Below, one piece after another: positions 33,917-44,656 of a stretch of DNA of 64,000 bases. Numbering within the stretch: the stretch's first letter is position 1; the number at the start of each line of letters is the position of its first letter. The stretch is from Microbacterium testaceum (GTDB lineage Bacteria > Actinomycetota > Actinomycetes > Actinomycetales > Microbacteriaceae). The translations under genes and the position numbers were made by a program. The stretch covers positions 469,070 to 533,069 of the forward strand of contig NZ_JAJGNJ010000001.1 of the NCBI RefSeq assembly GCF_020781835.1, given 5' to 3'. The notes beneath the pieces were generated by a model. That model ran no database searches and had not been told where the DNA came from. It saw nothing but the letters and a program-made list of their open reading frames with translations.

Positions 33917-34954
33917 GTGCGCGCGATGATCATGGACGCCCTGGCCGGACCCCTCGAGGTGCGGGAGGTGCCGGCGCCGACGGCTCCCGAAGGCGGGGTC
34001 GTGGTCGAGGTGCACGCGACCGGACTGTGCAAGAGCGACTGGCACGCGTGGGCGGGGCACGACGACATCGCCCTCCCCCACGTGCCCGGGCACGAACTCG
34101 CCGGCGTCGTCGCCGAGGTCGGGGCGGGCGTGGAGGACTGGGCGGTCGGCGATCGGGTCACCGTGCCGTTCGTCATGGGGTGCGGCGCCTGCGAATGGTG
34201 CCGCGGCGGCAACGCCCAGGTGTGCCCGCGCCAGGAACAGCCGGGCTTCACGCAGTGGGGCTCGTTCGCCGAACGCGTCGTCGTGCGCGCCGCAGACACC
34301 AACCTCGTCGGCATCCCCGACGGGGTCTCGTTCGAGGCGGCGGCGGCCCTCGGATGCCGCTTCGCCACCGCCTATCGAGCCCTCACCGGCCGCGCGCGCG
34401 TGCGCGCCGGCGAGTGGGTCACCGTCGTGGGGGCCGGGGGCGTGGGGTTGAGCGTCGTGATGATCGCCGCCGCCCTGGGGGCGCGCGTCATCGCGATCGA
34501 CCGGACGCCCGCAGCACTCGAGGTGGCCCGCCGTCTCGGCGCTGAGCACACGATCCTCGCCGACGGCGCCGACGTGCCGGCATCCGTCGCCGCTCACACC
34601 GACGGTGGGAGCCACGTGTCGATCGACGCCGTCGGCAGCGCGCAGACGGCGCGTGACGCCGTGCTGAGCCTGCGTCGCCGCGGCCGGCATGTGCAGATCG
34701 GGCTGCTGCCCACCGCGGACGGCCAGACGCCGATGCCGATGGCGCGTGTCATCGCGTGGGAGCTCGACCTCCTCGGCAGCCACGGGATGGCCGCCGCCGA
34801 CTACCCCGAGATGCTGGACCTCATCGCACGCGGGGCGCTGCGCCCGCACGACCTCGTGCAGCGGGTGATCGGGCTCTCCGAGGCCGCCGACCTGCTGCCA
34901 CGCATGGACACCGCGGCGCCGGCGGGCATGACCATGATCGACCCGCGGGCCTGA
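33917..34954 (+). CDS. Zinc-dependent alcohol dehydrogenase
   Basis: A 345-residue medium-chain dehydrogenase. The catalytic zinc ligands are Cys in ATGLCKSDWHAW, His in PGHELAG and Cys in ALGCRF; the structural zinc site is CGACEWCRGGNAQVC. VVGAGGVGLSVVMIA is the NAD-binding Rossmann motif. I chose GTG 33917 because GGGAG lies 10 nt upstream; ATG 33908 is also possible but too close to it. The substrate is unknown. Confidence 0.9.
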   Translation: MRAMIMDALAGPLEVREVPAPTAPEGGVVVEVHATGLCKSDWHAWAGHDDIALPHVPGHELAGVVAEVGAGVEDWAVGDRVTVPFVMGCGACEWCRGGNAQVCPRQEQPGFTQWGSFAERVVVRAADTNLVGIPDGVSFEAAAALGCRFATAYRALTGRARVRAGEWVTVVGAGGVGLSVVMIAAALGARVIAIDRTPAALEVARRLGAEHTILADGADVPASVAAHTDGGSHVSIDAVGSAQTARDAVLSLRRRGRHVQIGLLPTADGQTPMPMARVIAWELDLLGSHGMAAADYPEMLDLIARGALRPHDLVQRVIGLSEAADLLPRMDTAAPAGMTMIDPRA

Positions 34955-35108
34955 CATCCCACCGGCGTCTCAGACCGGAGCCGCACACAGCGCGCCGTCG
35001 TGCGGAGAACGTCCGCGACACGCCGGACCACGGCATCCACCACCAGCGCGTCAGGGACGGACTCCGCCGAACGGCACAGGCAAGAGACCCGCGAGGCGGC
35101 GACCGGCG

Positions 35109-35453
35109 TCAGGAGCGGGGCGCCTCGGGCGCGTCGTCGGGGCGCTCGGCATCCGTGGCGGGCGTTTCGTCCTCCTGCGGGACGAGCAGCGGTCGATCGA
35201 CCTGCTTCGCGACCTGCGACGGGTCGACGGCGAGCAGCAGGAGCGCGACGCTCACGAGGACGACGATGAAGGTCACACCCGCGGCGATGAGGCCGATGAC
35301 GATGGCGCGCTGGATCTCTTCGGCCGGGCGGGCCTGGAAGGCCCCCATCGAGACCAGGGTCACGACGCCGGCGAACACGGCGGCGATGAACGCGAGCCCG
35401 ATGAGCTGGACGGGCTTCATGAGATCGCGGCGGGTGGGCTTGTCGTCGGTCAT
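35109..35453 (-). CDS. Small membrane protein, unknown function
   Basis: A 114-residue protein with two membrane segments (about 17-38 and 47-70) and an acidic, Pro-rich cytoplasmic tail. Its ATG at 35453 overlaps the stop of the upstream membrane-protein gene by 4 nt. It is typical of the conserved two-gene membrane cassettes of Microbacteriaceae; no function is recognised. The 154 nt between it and the alcohol dehydrogenase stop show nothing clear. Confidence 0.75.
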   Translation of the reverse strand: MTDDKPTRRDLMKPVQLIGLAFIAAVFAGVVTLVSMGAFQARPAEEIQRAIVIGLIAAGVTFIVVLVSVALLLLAVDPSQVAKQVDRPLLVPQEDETPATDAERPDDAPEAPRS

Positions 35454-36085
35454 GGTGCGGCCTCCTCGGCGGGTGCGGCCGGAACCGGCTCGGGGCCGCG
35501 GGGCGAGAAACCGGCGATCGCCAGGTACACGGCGATGATCGCCGCGTAGCCGCCGAAGATGCCGACGGCGATGGTGATCCCGGTGAGGGTGAAGGTCCCC
35601 GCGCCCTCGATGGTGTAGTCGTACGAGAACGCCGGGCTGGTCGCGAGGAATCCGATGACGAGAGCGAGCGTGAGGATGCCGACGGTGACACCGTCCCGCG
35701 CGAGCGACGCCGACCCGCCGGCGCGACGGTCGCGCACCGCGCCGATCGTCTCGATGACTCCTGACAGCGTGGCCCACACGATGACGACGCCGAAGAAGAA
35801 CGTCGTGGTCCGCCACGCACCGATGCTCGCCGCCAGACCGGCGAGACCCGTCACGACCGCGAGGAGCAACGGCGTCGCCCGTTGGCCACGGCCGTAGACG
35901 AGCCACGCCGACAGCGCGAGGACCAGCGCCGTCGCGAGCGCGAACCCGCTGAACACGCTGCCCCCGACCGCTGCGGAGTGATCCGACGAGAACGTGACCA
36001 TGACGGCGGCCAGGGCGGCGAAGAGCGCGCGCGCCAACTGAACGTGGCGCACGTCGAAGGAGCGCACAGAAGAAGGAGTGGTCAC
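35450..36085 (-). CDS. Polytopic membrane protein, unknown function
   Basis: A 211-residue protein with about six membrane segments (from about residue 14 onward) and a Pro/Ala/Glu tail. GVTVGILTLALVIGFLATSP and TLTGITIAVGIFGGYAAII are prominent helices. The start is GTG 36085; upstream in-frame sequence lacks a plausible start and reads through low-quality coding. It is co-transcribed with the following small membrane gene. Confidence 0.75.
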   Translation of the reverse strand: MTTPSSVRSFDVRHVQLARALFAALAAVMVTFSSDHSAAVGGSVFSGFALATALVLALSAWLVYGRGQRATPLLLAVVTGLAGLAASIGAWRTTTFFFGVVIVWATLSGVIETIGAVRDRRAGGSASLARDGVTVGILTLALVIGFLATSPAFSYDYTIEGAGTFTLTGITIAVGIFGGYAAIIAVYLAIAGFSPRGPEPVPAAPAEEAAP

Positions 36086-36398
36086 GGAGTGTCCCGGTGA
36101 GACGGAGTCGATGGCATCCAGTCTATTCCCCGGCGGCTGAGCGCCCTCCGTGTGCCCCGACGTCGAGATATCCCCGATCAGGGGGTCGGCCCCACCACCT
36201 CCTCGGTGTCGGCGAGCGTGGCGCGCGACCGCCTCGGCCACGGCACCGCCCAGCCCACCGCCGACGCCGTCACCGGGTCGGGATCGGTCGTCGAGCCCGA
36301 GGGGTCGGCCCTGTCGCGCTTACCACCGAAGAAAATTCGACGCTTCTTTCGTTCATACTGGTCAACAAATCGGCGTTTCTCCCCCCTAACGTCGACGC
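36086..36398 (+). other. Intergenic region carrying the ppsR promoter
   Basis: A 313-nt divergent spacer. Its right end is AT-richer and holds TAACGT (36387-36392), 6 nt before the ppsR ATG, indicating a leaderless mRNA. I see no gene, RNA or clear repeat in the rest. Confidence 0.5.
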
Positions 36399-37264
36399 AT
36401 GCCGCCGACTTTCGATGACACCATCGCGCACGCCAGCACCGCGCGTTCGGTGTTCTTCGTGTCCGACAGCACCGGGATCACCGCCGAGACGCTCGGCAGC
36501 GCGCTCCTCGCGAACTTCCCCGGCGCGCGTTTCGAGCGGCGCACGATCCCCTTCGTCTCCGGCACGAACGCCGTCGACGCGCTCGAAGCCGACCTCCGGC
36601 GCGCCGCGGCGGCCGGCGCGGCGCCGATCGTGTTCGCCACGATCAAGGACGCCGGCATCCGGTCCCGCCTCGCCCGAGCGGGAGCGGTCGTCATCGACCT
36701 GCTGGCCGGCCACCTGACCGAGCTCGAGGCCGAACTCGGCGCGACCGCCGAGACCCGCGCCGGTCAGTACCACGGGCTCGGGGACCTCGAACAGTACTTC
36801 CGCCGCATGCGCGCCGTGGAGTTCGCCATCGAGCACGACGACGGCCAGAGCGATCGCGACCTGGCCAACGCCGACGTCATCATCATCGCGCCCTCACGCT
36901 GCGGGAAGACCCCGACCACGATGTACCTCGCCCTGCACTACGGGCTGCTGGTGGCCAACTACCCGCTCACCGACGACGACTTCCCCACCGACGGCCTGCC
37001 GCGCATCGTCGCGCCGCACGCCGCCCGCTGCTTCGGCCTGACCACCACGGCTCTGCGCCTCAGCCAGGTCCGCCACGAGCGCCGCCCGCACTCGACCTAC
37101 GCCAGCCTCGCGCAGTGCACCCTCGAGATCCGCCGGGCCGAAGACCTGTACCGACGCACCCACATCCCGTTCCTCAGCTCCGCCACCCGGAGCGTCGAGG
37201 AGATGTCCGCCGTGATCCTGCAGTCCATGAGCCTGCGGGACCGACCCCACGAAAGGCCCCTCAC

Positions 37265-37268
<4 letters not shown>
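36399..37268 (+). CDS. ppsR: PEP synthase regulatory protein (bifunctional kinase/phosphorylase, DUF299)
   Basis: A 289-residue Pps[16 protein letters not shown] at the N-terminus and the P-loop-like [15 protein letters not shown] (about 168-182) are diagnostic. In E. coli PpsR uses ADP to phosphorylate, and phosphate to dephosphorylate, a threonine in PEP synthase, switching it off and on. Here it overlaps ppsA by 4 nt (ATGA), so the regulator and its target are made together. Confidence 0.93.
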
Positions 37269-39682
<2,414 letters not shown>

Positions 39683-39703
39683 CGGAGGGCTCCGGTCTCG
39701 TGG

Positions 39704-40186
39704 TCATGCCGTGAACTCGACGCGGGCGGAGGGCGGCGCGGACTCGCGGAGCGCGTGGACCGCCGCCTCCGCCCCGTCGCCGAGCCCGACGAGGTAGCGG
39801 CGCCCGTCGGTCGTCGTCAACCGCACGGTGCGGGTCTCGCCGGCGCTGAGGAGGATCCCGTGCCGACGCTGACTGCCCTTGATGCCCCAGCCCCCGAAGT
39901 CCTCGAAGGGGCGGACCTCCTCGACATCCACGCGCGCGAGCTGCTCCCACCGCAGGCGTCGTCCCCAGAACGGGACGAGGGAGAACGACACCCCCTTCAC
40001 ACCGGCACGCAGGAGCACCCCGGAGAAGAACGTGACCACGACCAGGAGCACGACGGCGAGGAGGGCGACGATCGCTCCGGCGGGGGTGTCGACGTTGAGC
40101 ACGCCCACGAGCAGGATCACGGCCGGGCCGACGAACAGCATGGCCCGCAGCGGGGCGTTGAAGGGGCGACGAGCCAGGGTTCGCAT
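39704..40186 (-). CDS. Two-TM protein with PH-like domain, last gene of Sdp operon
   Basis: A 160-residue protein with two membrane helices (about 14-31 and 36-57) and a cytoplasmic beta-rich domain (about 75-150: RLRWEQLARVDVEEV, ETRTVRLTTTDGRRYLVG) resembling bacterial PH-like domains. It begins 11 nt after sdpB on the same strand. B. subtilis Sdp toxin immunity is a six-TM protein, which this is not. Its position after the toxin-processing genes makes it an immunity candidate, but that is inference only. Confidence 0.7.
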   Translation of the reverse strand: MRTLARRPFNAPLRAMLFVGPAVILLVGVLNVDTPAGAIVALLAVVLLVVVTFFSGVLLRAGVKGVSFSLVPFWGRRLRWEQLARVDVEEVRPFEDFGGWGIKGSQRRHGILLSAGETRTVRLTTTDGRRYLVGLGDGAEAAVHALRESAPPSARVEFTA

Positions 40187-40197
40187 CGGGTCACCTT

Positions 40198-41214
40198 TCA
40201 CGGGGCGGGGACGGGAGGACGGTCGTGGGACGAGGCCGGCGTCTCCGCCCCCGCGGGCGCCTCGGCGAACGGGACGAGCGAGGGCCGCACGAGGTACAGC
40301 AGGAGCGCCGCGAGCATCGTGGTCGAGAACGACCACAACCCGAAGCAGATCGCGATACCGAGGTGGAAGAGGGCACCCACGACGAGCATCACGGCACGAT
40401 AGCGCGGGCCCGCGACGAGCGCGAAGGCCAACAGCAGCTCGACCAGGAGCGAGCCGTACGCCAGGATCGCGCCCCCGACCGCCGTCCCGACGACGCCGAG
40501 CATCACCGTTCGCAGCGGTTCGGCGGGAGCGAAGGTGGGATCCTGGAACCAGTACCAGAGGACGGTGCCGTTGGCCCATTCCTCCACGGCGAACTTCCCC
40601 ACGGCGGCGTGGAAGTAGATGACGCACACCTGGACCGCACACAGCACGAGCGCCGTGTAGGCGACGACCTTGACCACCGGCCGACGCGACGCATACCCGC
40701 GGTCGAGCCTCCAGTGGTGCCGACGGCGGTCCAGCAGCAGGATCGGAACGAGCAGCAGCGTCAGCACCGCGGACACCTGATCGCCCCCGTCGGGGATGGG
40801 ACTCGACAGGTTGAAGCTCCACGCGACCCACCAGTGCGGCAGAGCGGTCACCGCGGGCAGGTAGCCCGAGACGACGGCGGCCAGCACGACCACCGCGACC
40901 GCGACGGCGATCCCGGCGGTCTCCCCTCTCCAGACGCAGAACAGGGAGATCGCCGAGAACATCCGGTCGCAGGTGACCCCGTCGGGGTATGTCGCGCTCC
41001 GGAAGAACAGCTGATCGTGAGGGGTGAACACGATCGTGAGGAGCGTCGCCAGGGCCAGGAGGGAACGGGCCGCGCCGAGCACGGGCGTGAAGGGGGTCAC
41101 CTCGCGGATGCCGCGGTCCAGGCGCCGCAGTGCGTCGCTGATCGAACGCACGGGGCCGTGGAGAGCGACGCCGATCGCGTCGCGGGTGCGTGCGGGGAAG
41201 GTCGCGATGTTCAC
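40198..41214 (-). CDS. sdpB: SdpB-family (HTTM-like) membrane protein
   Basis: A 338-residue polytopic protein with about seven membrane segments. TPFTPVLGAARSLLALATLL at the N-terminus, QVCVIYFHAAVGKFAVEEWA in the middle and ELLLAFALV later match the SdpB/HTTM group related to vitamin-K-dependent carboxylase membrane domains. In B. subtilis SdpA and SdpB are needed to mature the SdpC peptide toxin. Its ATG overlaps the sdpA stop by 4 nt. Confidence 0.85.
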   Translation of the reverse strand: MNIATFPARTRDAIGVALHGPVRSISDALRRLDRGIREVTPFTPVLGAARSLLALATLLTIVFTPHDQLFFRSATYPDGVTCDRMFSAISLFCVWRGETAGIAVAVAVVVLAAVVSGYLPAVTALPHWWVAWSFNLSSPIPDGGDQVSAVLTLLLVPILLLDRRRHHWRLDRGYASRRPVVKVVAYTALVLCAVQVCVIYFHAAVGKFAVEEWANGTVLWYWFQDPTFAPAEPLRTVMLGVVGTAVGGAILAYGSLLVELLLAFALVAGPRYRAVMLVVGALFHLGIAICFGLWSFSTTMLAALLLYLVRPSLVPFAEAPAGAETPASSHDRPPVPAP

Positions 41215-41792
41215 GGGATCTCCTCACAGGCGACGGTGAGCCGGAGGGACTGCCCGGCGGACCTCTCGATGTACTCCCGATACGCCCACGGCACCGGCTC
41301 CCGTCGCACGATCCCGACCTCGCCGCACAATCGGAGATCGTGACCGACGGATGCCACGGCGCGCGGGGCGGTCGCGCTCAAGCAGTGCGCATCCCCCCGG
41401 TCACGAGGGCAGTCCTGCCACCAGGACTCGTCGACCTCGGCGAGCGCGGCCTGCACATCGAACTCCGTCAAACGGGACTCGCGGTTGAGACCGAACGCCC
41501 ACCGCAGCTGCGCGTTCGGGCCGCGATCGGCGGAGACCCACTCGCCACCGTCCCAGCGGTAGGCGAGCGGGACGGAGCCGCGCGGCGACTTGGTGAAGAA
41601 CGCCCAGCCCTGCGGCGCGATCGACTGCACCGAGCGCACCTGCGATTGCACGGTGGTGGGCAGCAGCTCGCCGACGGGAAGCCAGGCGAGGACGCACCCG
41701 ACGAGCAGGACCGAGACCAGGCCGGTGACCGCGAGGAGATGCGACATCCCCGTGCGCGCGTCCCGCTCTCGGCCCTGCGTCGTCGATGTCAT
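41211..41792 (-). CDS. sdpA: SdpA-family toxin maturation protein
   Basis: A 193-residue protein with one N-terminal membrane helix (about 16-40) and an extracytoplasmic domain. IAPQGWAFFTKSPRG is the recognisable SdpA motif, followed by LRWAFGLNRESR and WWQDCPRDRGDAHCL. It lies 14 nt after sdpC and overlaps sdpB by 4 nt. It is expected to act with SdpB on the SdpC precursor. Confidence 0.85.
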   Translation of the reverse strand: MTSTTQGRERDARTGMSHLLAVTGLVSVLLVGCVLAWLPVGELLPTTVQSQVRSVQSIAPQGWAFFTKSPRGSVPLAYRWDGGEWVSADRGPNAQLRWAFGLNRESRLTEFDVQAALAEVDESWWQDCPRDRGDAHCLSATAPRAVASVGHDLRLCGEVGIVRREPVPWAYREYIERSAGQSLRLTVACEEIP

Positions 41793-41806
41793 GCGATTCG
41801 ACTCCC

Positions 41807-42457
41807 TCAGTCGACCGCGACGGCGCGCGTCACGTCGACGGCGAACTGCTCGCGCATCAGCTGCGACTTCTCCGAGGTGGGTGCGACGCTGTTGCCGCAC
41901 CAGGCCCATGCTCCGCACCACAGCGCGGCGGCGACCACGACCGCGGCGGCGCCCGTGACGACGACGGTGTTGTGGACCGCCGCTGCCGCGTAGGCCCAGC
42001 AGACGACCGCGACACCGCAGGGCGAGAGCGCCTGCATCTGGTCGGGGTCGGCGGCGGCGGCGGCCTCGCTCGCCGCGACCTGCGTCGCGGCGTATTCGTC
42101 CAGGACGTCGCCGATCGTGGCGAACGCCTCCTCCGTCAACGTCGGATCGCCGGCCCGGATCTGATCCAGTGCCGTCCCCAGTTCGGGCGAGGTGGCCAGT
42201 AACTCGCTCGTGACCTCCCGGCTCGACCGCTCGTACACGGCGGCGGCTTCCGCGGCATCCTGCTCCCCGCTCGGCTGAACATCCGCGGTGGTTCCGATGC
42301 GATCGGCGAAGTCCCCCACGCCGAACACCAGCCCCAGCACGATCTGCTCGTCGGTGAGTTCGTCGGAGGCCGATGCGGTCGCGGCGGGCGGCGCGATGAC
42401 CGCCGTCAGGACCAGGGCCGCTTTCGCGACCCAGGCCGCGAGTTTCTTCTTGTTCAT
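41807..42457 (-). CDS. sdpC: SdpC-family antimicrobial peptide precursor
   Basis: A 216-residue precursor. It has a signal peptide (about 1-30, ATASA), an acidic pro-region (about 31-140), and a very hydrophobic stretch (about 145-190) that corresponds in position to the mature SDP toxin. This stretch contains Cys147 and Cys153 (C-x5-C, the spacing of the disulfide in B. subtilis SDP) plus Cys181 and Cys187, so a second C-x5-C pair is added at its end. A charged tail follows. ATG 42457 has GGGAG upstream. In bacilli the released peptide collapses the proton gradient of sensitive cells. Confidence 0.85.
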   Translation of the reverse strand: MNKKKLAAWVAKAALVLTAVIAPPAATASASDELTDEQIVLGLVFGVGDFADRIGTTADVQPSGEQDAAEAAAVYERSSREVTSELLATSPELGTALDQIRAGDPTLTEEAFATIGDVLDEYAATQVAASEAAAAADPDQMQALSPCGVAVVCWAYAAAAVHNTVVVTGAAAVVVAAALWCGAWAWCGNSVAPTSEKSQLMREQFAVDVTRAVAVD

Positions 42458-42507
42458 TCCGTCTCCCTGCGCTTGCGTCGACAGCGAGCGGTTCCGCCCG
42501 CGCGCCG

Positions 42508-42575
42508 ACGCTATGCCGCGGGCGGGGGCTCGCGTCATGCCCCTCCGGCCAGGTCGCACCCGACCTCCGGCCAGG
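42508..42575 (-). promoter_or_regulatory. Putative activator sites and promoter of sdpC operon
   Basis: CCTCCGGCCAGG occurs twice, perfectly, at 42542-42553 and 42564-42575, a direct repeat with 22-bp period (two helical turns). Downstream on the minus strand TAGCGT (42513-42508) is a -10 with a poor -35. This layout suits a promoter switched on by a dimeric response regulator. Confidence 0.6.
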
Positions 42576-42607
42576 GTTCGTCGACGGCAGCGGGATGGAA
42601 CGGGACG

Positions 42608-43753
42608 TCAGGAGAGGGGGACCCGGGCACGGACGACCCACTGATCGCCCACTTGCCCGGCATCCAGCTCACCGCCCAGCTCGCGGACGAGACCGGCCAT
42701 GCGACCGACGCCCGTCCCCGTCGACGGCAGGTCGTCGCGACGCACGTCGGGGAGGGCGTTGCGCACGGTCAGCTCTGCGCGATCGTCGTCGGCTCGCACC
42801 GTCACGGCCACCACACCGGTCCCGGAGTGCTTCAACACGTTGGTCGCGCATTCGCGCAGGACGCGCGCGAACACGACCCCGACGCGCCGGGGTGCGCGTG
42901 GCAACGGCGCGGCGTCGACCTCGACGCGGTAGCCGGCGGCGGTGAGAGTCTCGGCCGCCTCCCGCACCGCGGCGGCGGGATCGGGCGAGAAACCGGGTGT
43001 CGAGGGCGCACCGTCGGCGGCGATCTCGATGAGATAGCGCAGGTCGCCGAGGGCGTTGCGCGCCGTGATGCCGATCGCCGTCTGGGCGGTTCGGCGAACG
43101 GCCTGGTCCTCGTCGTCGAGGAGTTGAGCGTGGAGAGCGATCACGGTCAGGTCGTGCGCGATCCCGTCGTGCAGATCGCCGGCGAGACGACGGCGCTCGA
43201 GAGCGGCGGCCTCTCTCTCGCGCTCTCGCGAGCGGAGCAGCTGCGCGTCGAGATGTTCGCCGCGGGCGTGAGCGAGGCGCAGCAGAAGACCGATGCCGCC
43301 GAGCACCGTCGCGACGGTCACGAACCCGAGGGTCATGGCGACGCCGGATGCCGCCTCGTTCGCGAGCGCGACGGTCGCCACGATCAGGGCGGCGGCGTAT
43401 GCGAGCACGAGCGTCCCCGCGCCGAGGCGGACGACGCACAACGCCGCGATGGCGAAGGCGAGGAGGGTCTGCTGGGGGAGCCCGGCCGGGAAGGACAGCA
43501 CCAGGGCCGCCCCGAGCGCGGCGGTGCCGGCGACGGCCGACCACAGGTACAGCGCGAATAAGGCCGTGACGACCAGTTCGAACAGCGCACCGGCGGCGCC
43601 GTCGTCGTCGGCGGCCACCATCGAAACCACGCCCAGCGCGAGGCCGGCGAGCAGCAGGATGATGAACGCGGTCGTCTCGACGCGCGTCAACGGCGAGGCG
43701 ACGCGCCACACCGGACGGATGCGTGCGACGAACGCTTCCTCACCTGTGGACAC
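42608..43753 (-). CDS. NarL-type sensor histidine kinase
   Basis: A 381-residue kinase. About five membrane segments (about 25-160) with almost no extracellular domain are followed by a coiled linker and the HisKA_3 domain RRLAGDLHDGIAHDL with phospho-acceptor His195. The ATPase domain has RECATNVLKHSG (N box) and STGTGVGRMAGL (G box). Minimal-loop sensors of this kind often sense membrane stress or small peptides. The start is GTG 43753, 15 nt downstream of a hairpin that follows the 19-codon gene. The kinase ends 150 nt before sdpC on the same strand. Confidence 0.9.
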   Translation of the reverse strand: MSTGEEAFVARIRPVWRVASPLTRVETTAFIILLLAGLALGVVSMVAADDDGAAGALFELVVTALFALYLWSAVAGTAALGAALVLSFPAGLPQQTLLAFAIAALCVVRLGAGTLVLAYAAALIVATVALANEAASGVAMTLGFVTVATVLGGIGLLLRLAHARGEHLDAQLLRSREREREAAALERRRLAGDLHDGIAHDLTVIALHAQLLDDEDQAVRRTAQTAIGITARNALGDLRYLIEIAADGAPSTPGFSPDPAAAVREAAETLTAAGYRVEVDAAPLPRAPRRVGVVFARVLRECATNVLKHSGTGVVAVTVRADDDRAELTVRNALPDVRRDDLPSTGTGVGRMAGLVRELGGELDAGQVGDQWVVRARVPLS

Positions 43754-43768
43754 CGATCCATTGTGACG

Positions 43769-43806
43769 CGCGTGCCCCCGTGGCACCCGATACCCGGGGG
43801 CACGCG
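43769..43806 (-). terminator. Hairpin between small peptide gene and kinase
   Basis: CGCGTGCCCCCG (43769-43780) and CGGGGGCACGCG (43795-43806) form a perfect 12-bp stem with a 14-nt loop. It begins directly after the stop codon of the 19-codon ORF and ends 15 nt before the kinase start, so it may attenuate kinase expression. Confidence 0.7.
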
Positions 43807-43866
43807 TCAGGAACAGAGACCGAGCAAACGGCAGAGGGAATCCCAGATCCCGAACGGCATCACCAT
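43807..43866 (-). CDS. 19-residue peptide gene upstream of the histidine kinase
   Basis: This ORF encodes MVMPFGIWDSLCRLLGLCS. AGGAGG lies at 43879-43874, exactly 7 nt before the ATG, the best ribosome binding site in this block. The peptide is hydrophobic and amphipathic, with Cys12 and Cys18 in the same C-x5-C spacing as SdpC. A strong hairpin follows the stop codon. No family is recognised. It could be a signalling peptide sensed by the kinase, a leader peptide for attenuation, or a small membrane toxin. The ribosome binding site and hairpin support a real gene; the role is inference. Confidence 0.6.
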   Translation of the reverse strand: MVMPFGIWDSLCRLLGLCS

Positions 43867-43931
43867 CTGATCGCCTCCTGTTCCGCGTCGTACCCCCCAT
43901 CGATGCTCCCGGCGGCGGCGGGCGCGCACAG

Positions 43932-43945
43932 TGGACGATCGTCCA
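43932..43945. promoter_or_regulatory. 14-bp palindrome in kinase/regulator intergenic region
   Basis: TGGACGATCGTCCA is a perfect palindrome, 46 nt before the regulator start and just upstream of the -35 zone of its promoter. It is a plausible autoregulatory site for the LuxR-type regulator. The half-site GGACGATC recurs before the ABC exporter at 47524-47570. Confidence 0.55.
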
Positions 43946-43991
43946 GATCGTTGGCCGAAAGTCCAGGGTGCCGGCTGGGTAGGCTCACGGC

Positions 43992-44650
43992 ATGGCCGAG
44001 ATCCGGGTGCTGCTGGTCGACGACGACCCTCTGGTCCGCGCGGCCCTGTCGCACTTCCTTGGTCGCGAACCGGACATGATCGTCGTCGCCGAGGCGGAGG
44101 ACGGACGGGATGCGCTCGACCAGGTCGGACGTCACGGCCCGGACGTGGTCGTGATGGACGTCCGGATGCCGCGGATGGATGGGATCGACGCGACGGCGCA
44201 GATCGCCGAGCGTTGGCCGGACGTGCGCGTGCTCGCGGTGACGACCTTCGACACGGTGGACACCGTGCTCCCGATGCTGCATGCGGGCGCCTCGGGATAC
44301 CTCCTGAAGGACTCGCCCGCGCACGAGATCGTCGAGGGCGTGCGTCGGGTGCGCGAGGGCACCACGTCTCTCTCCCCGCGGATCGCGGCACTGCTCATCG
44401 AGCACGTCCGTGACCGTGACCACCGGGCACCGGTCGAAGCGCGTCCCCTCGAGCCGCTGACGGATCGGGAGGACGACGTCCTGCGGTGTCTCGCCCGGGG
44501 ATGTCCAACGCCGAGATCGCGACCGAGCTGCTCGTCTCGGAGGGCACGGTGAAGGCCTACCTGGGACGCATCATGACGAAGTGGGGTGTCCGCGATCGCG
44601 TGCAGATCATCGTCGCGGCGGCACAGGCGGGGCTCATCGCCTTCACCTGA
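43992..44650 (+). pseudogene. NarL/LuxR response regulator, frameshifted
   Basis: The receiver domain is intact: VLLVDDDPLVRAAL with the acidic pocket, phospho-acceptor Asp56 in VVVMDVRMPRMDG, and conserved Thr and Lys (TTFD, LLKD). The reading frame then breaks at 44497-44500 (GGGG): frame 1 continues only to a premature stop at 44552. In the next frame MSNAEIATELLVSEGTVKAY and GRIMTKWGVRDRVQ complete a normal LuxR helix-turn-helix ending at 44650. One missing base (G4 instead of five, or GGC) explains it. This may be a true mutation, slippage-based phase variation or a sequencing error. TAGGCT (43980-43985) lies 6 nt before the ATG (leaderless). Confidence 0.85.
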
Positions 44651-44656
44651 CGAAGG

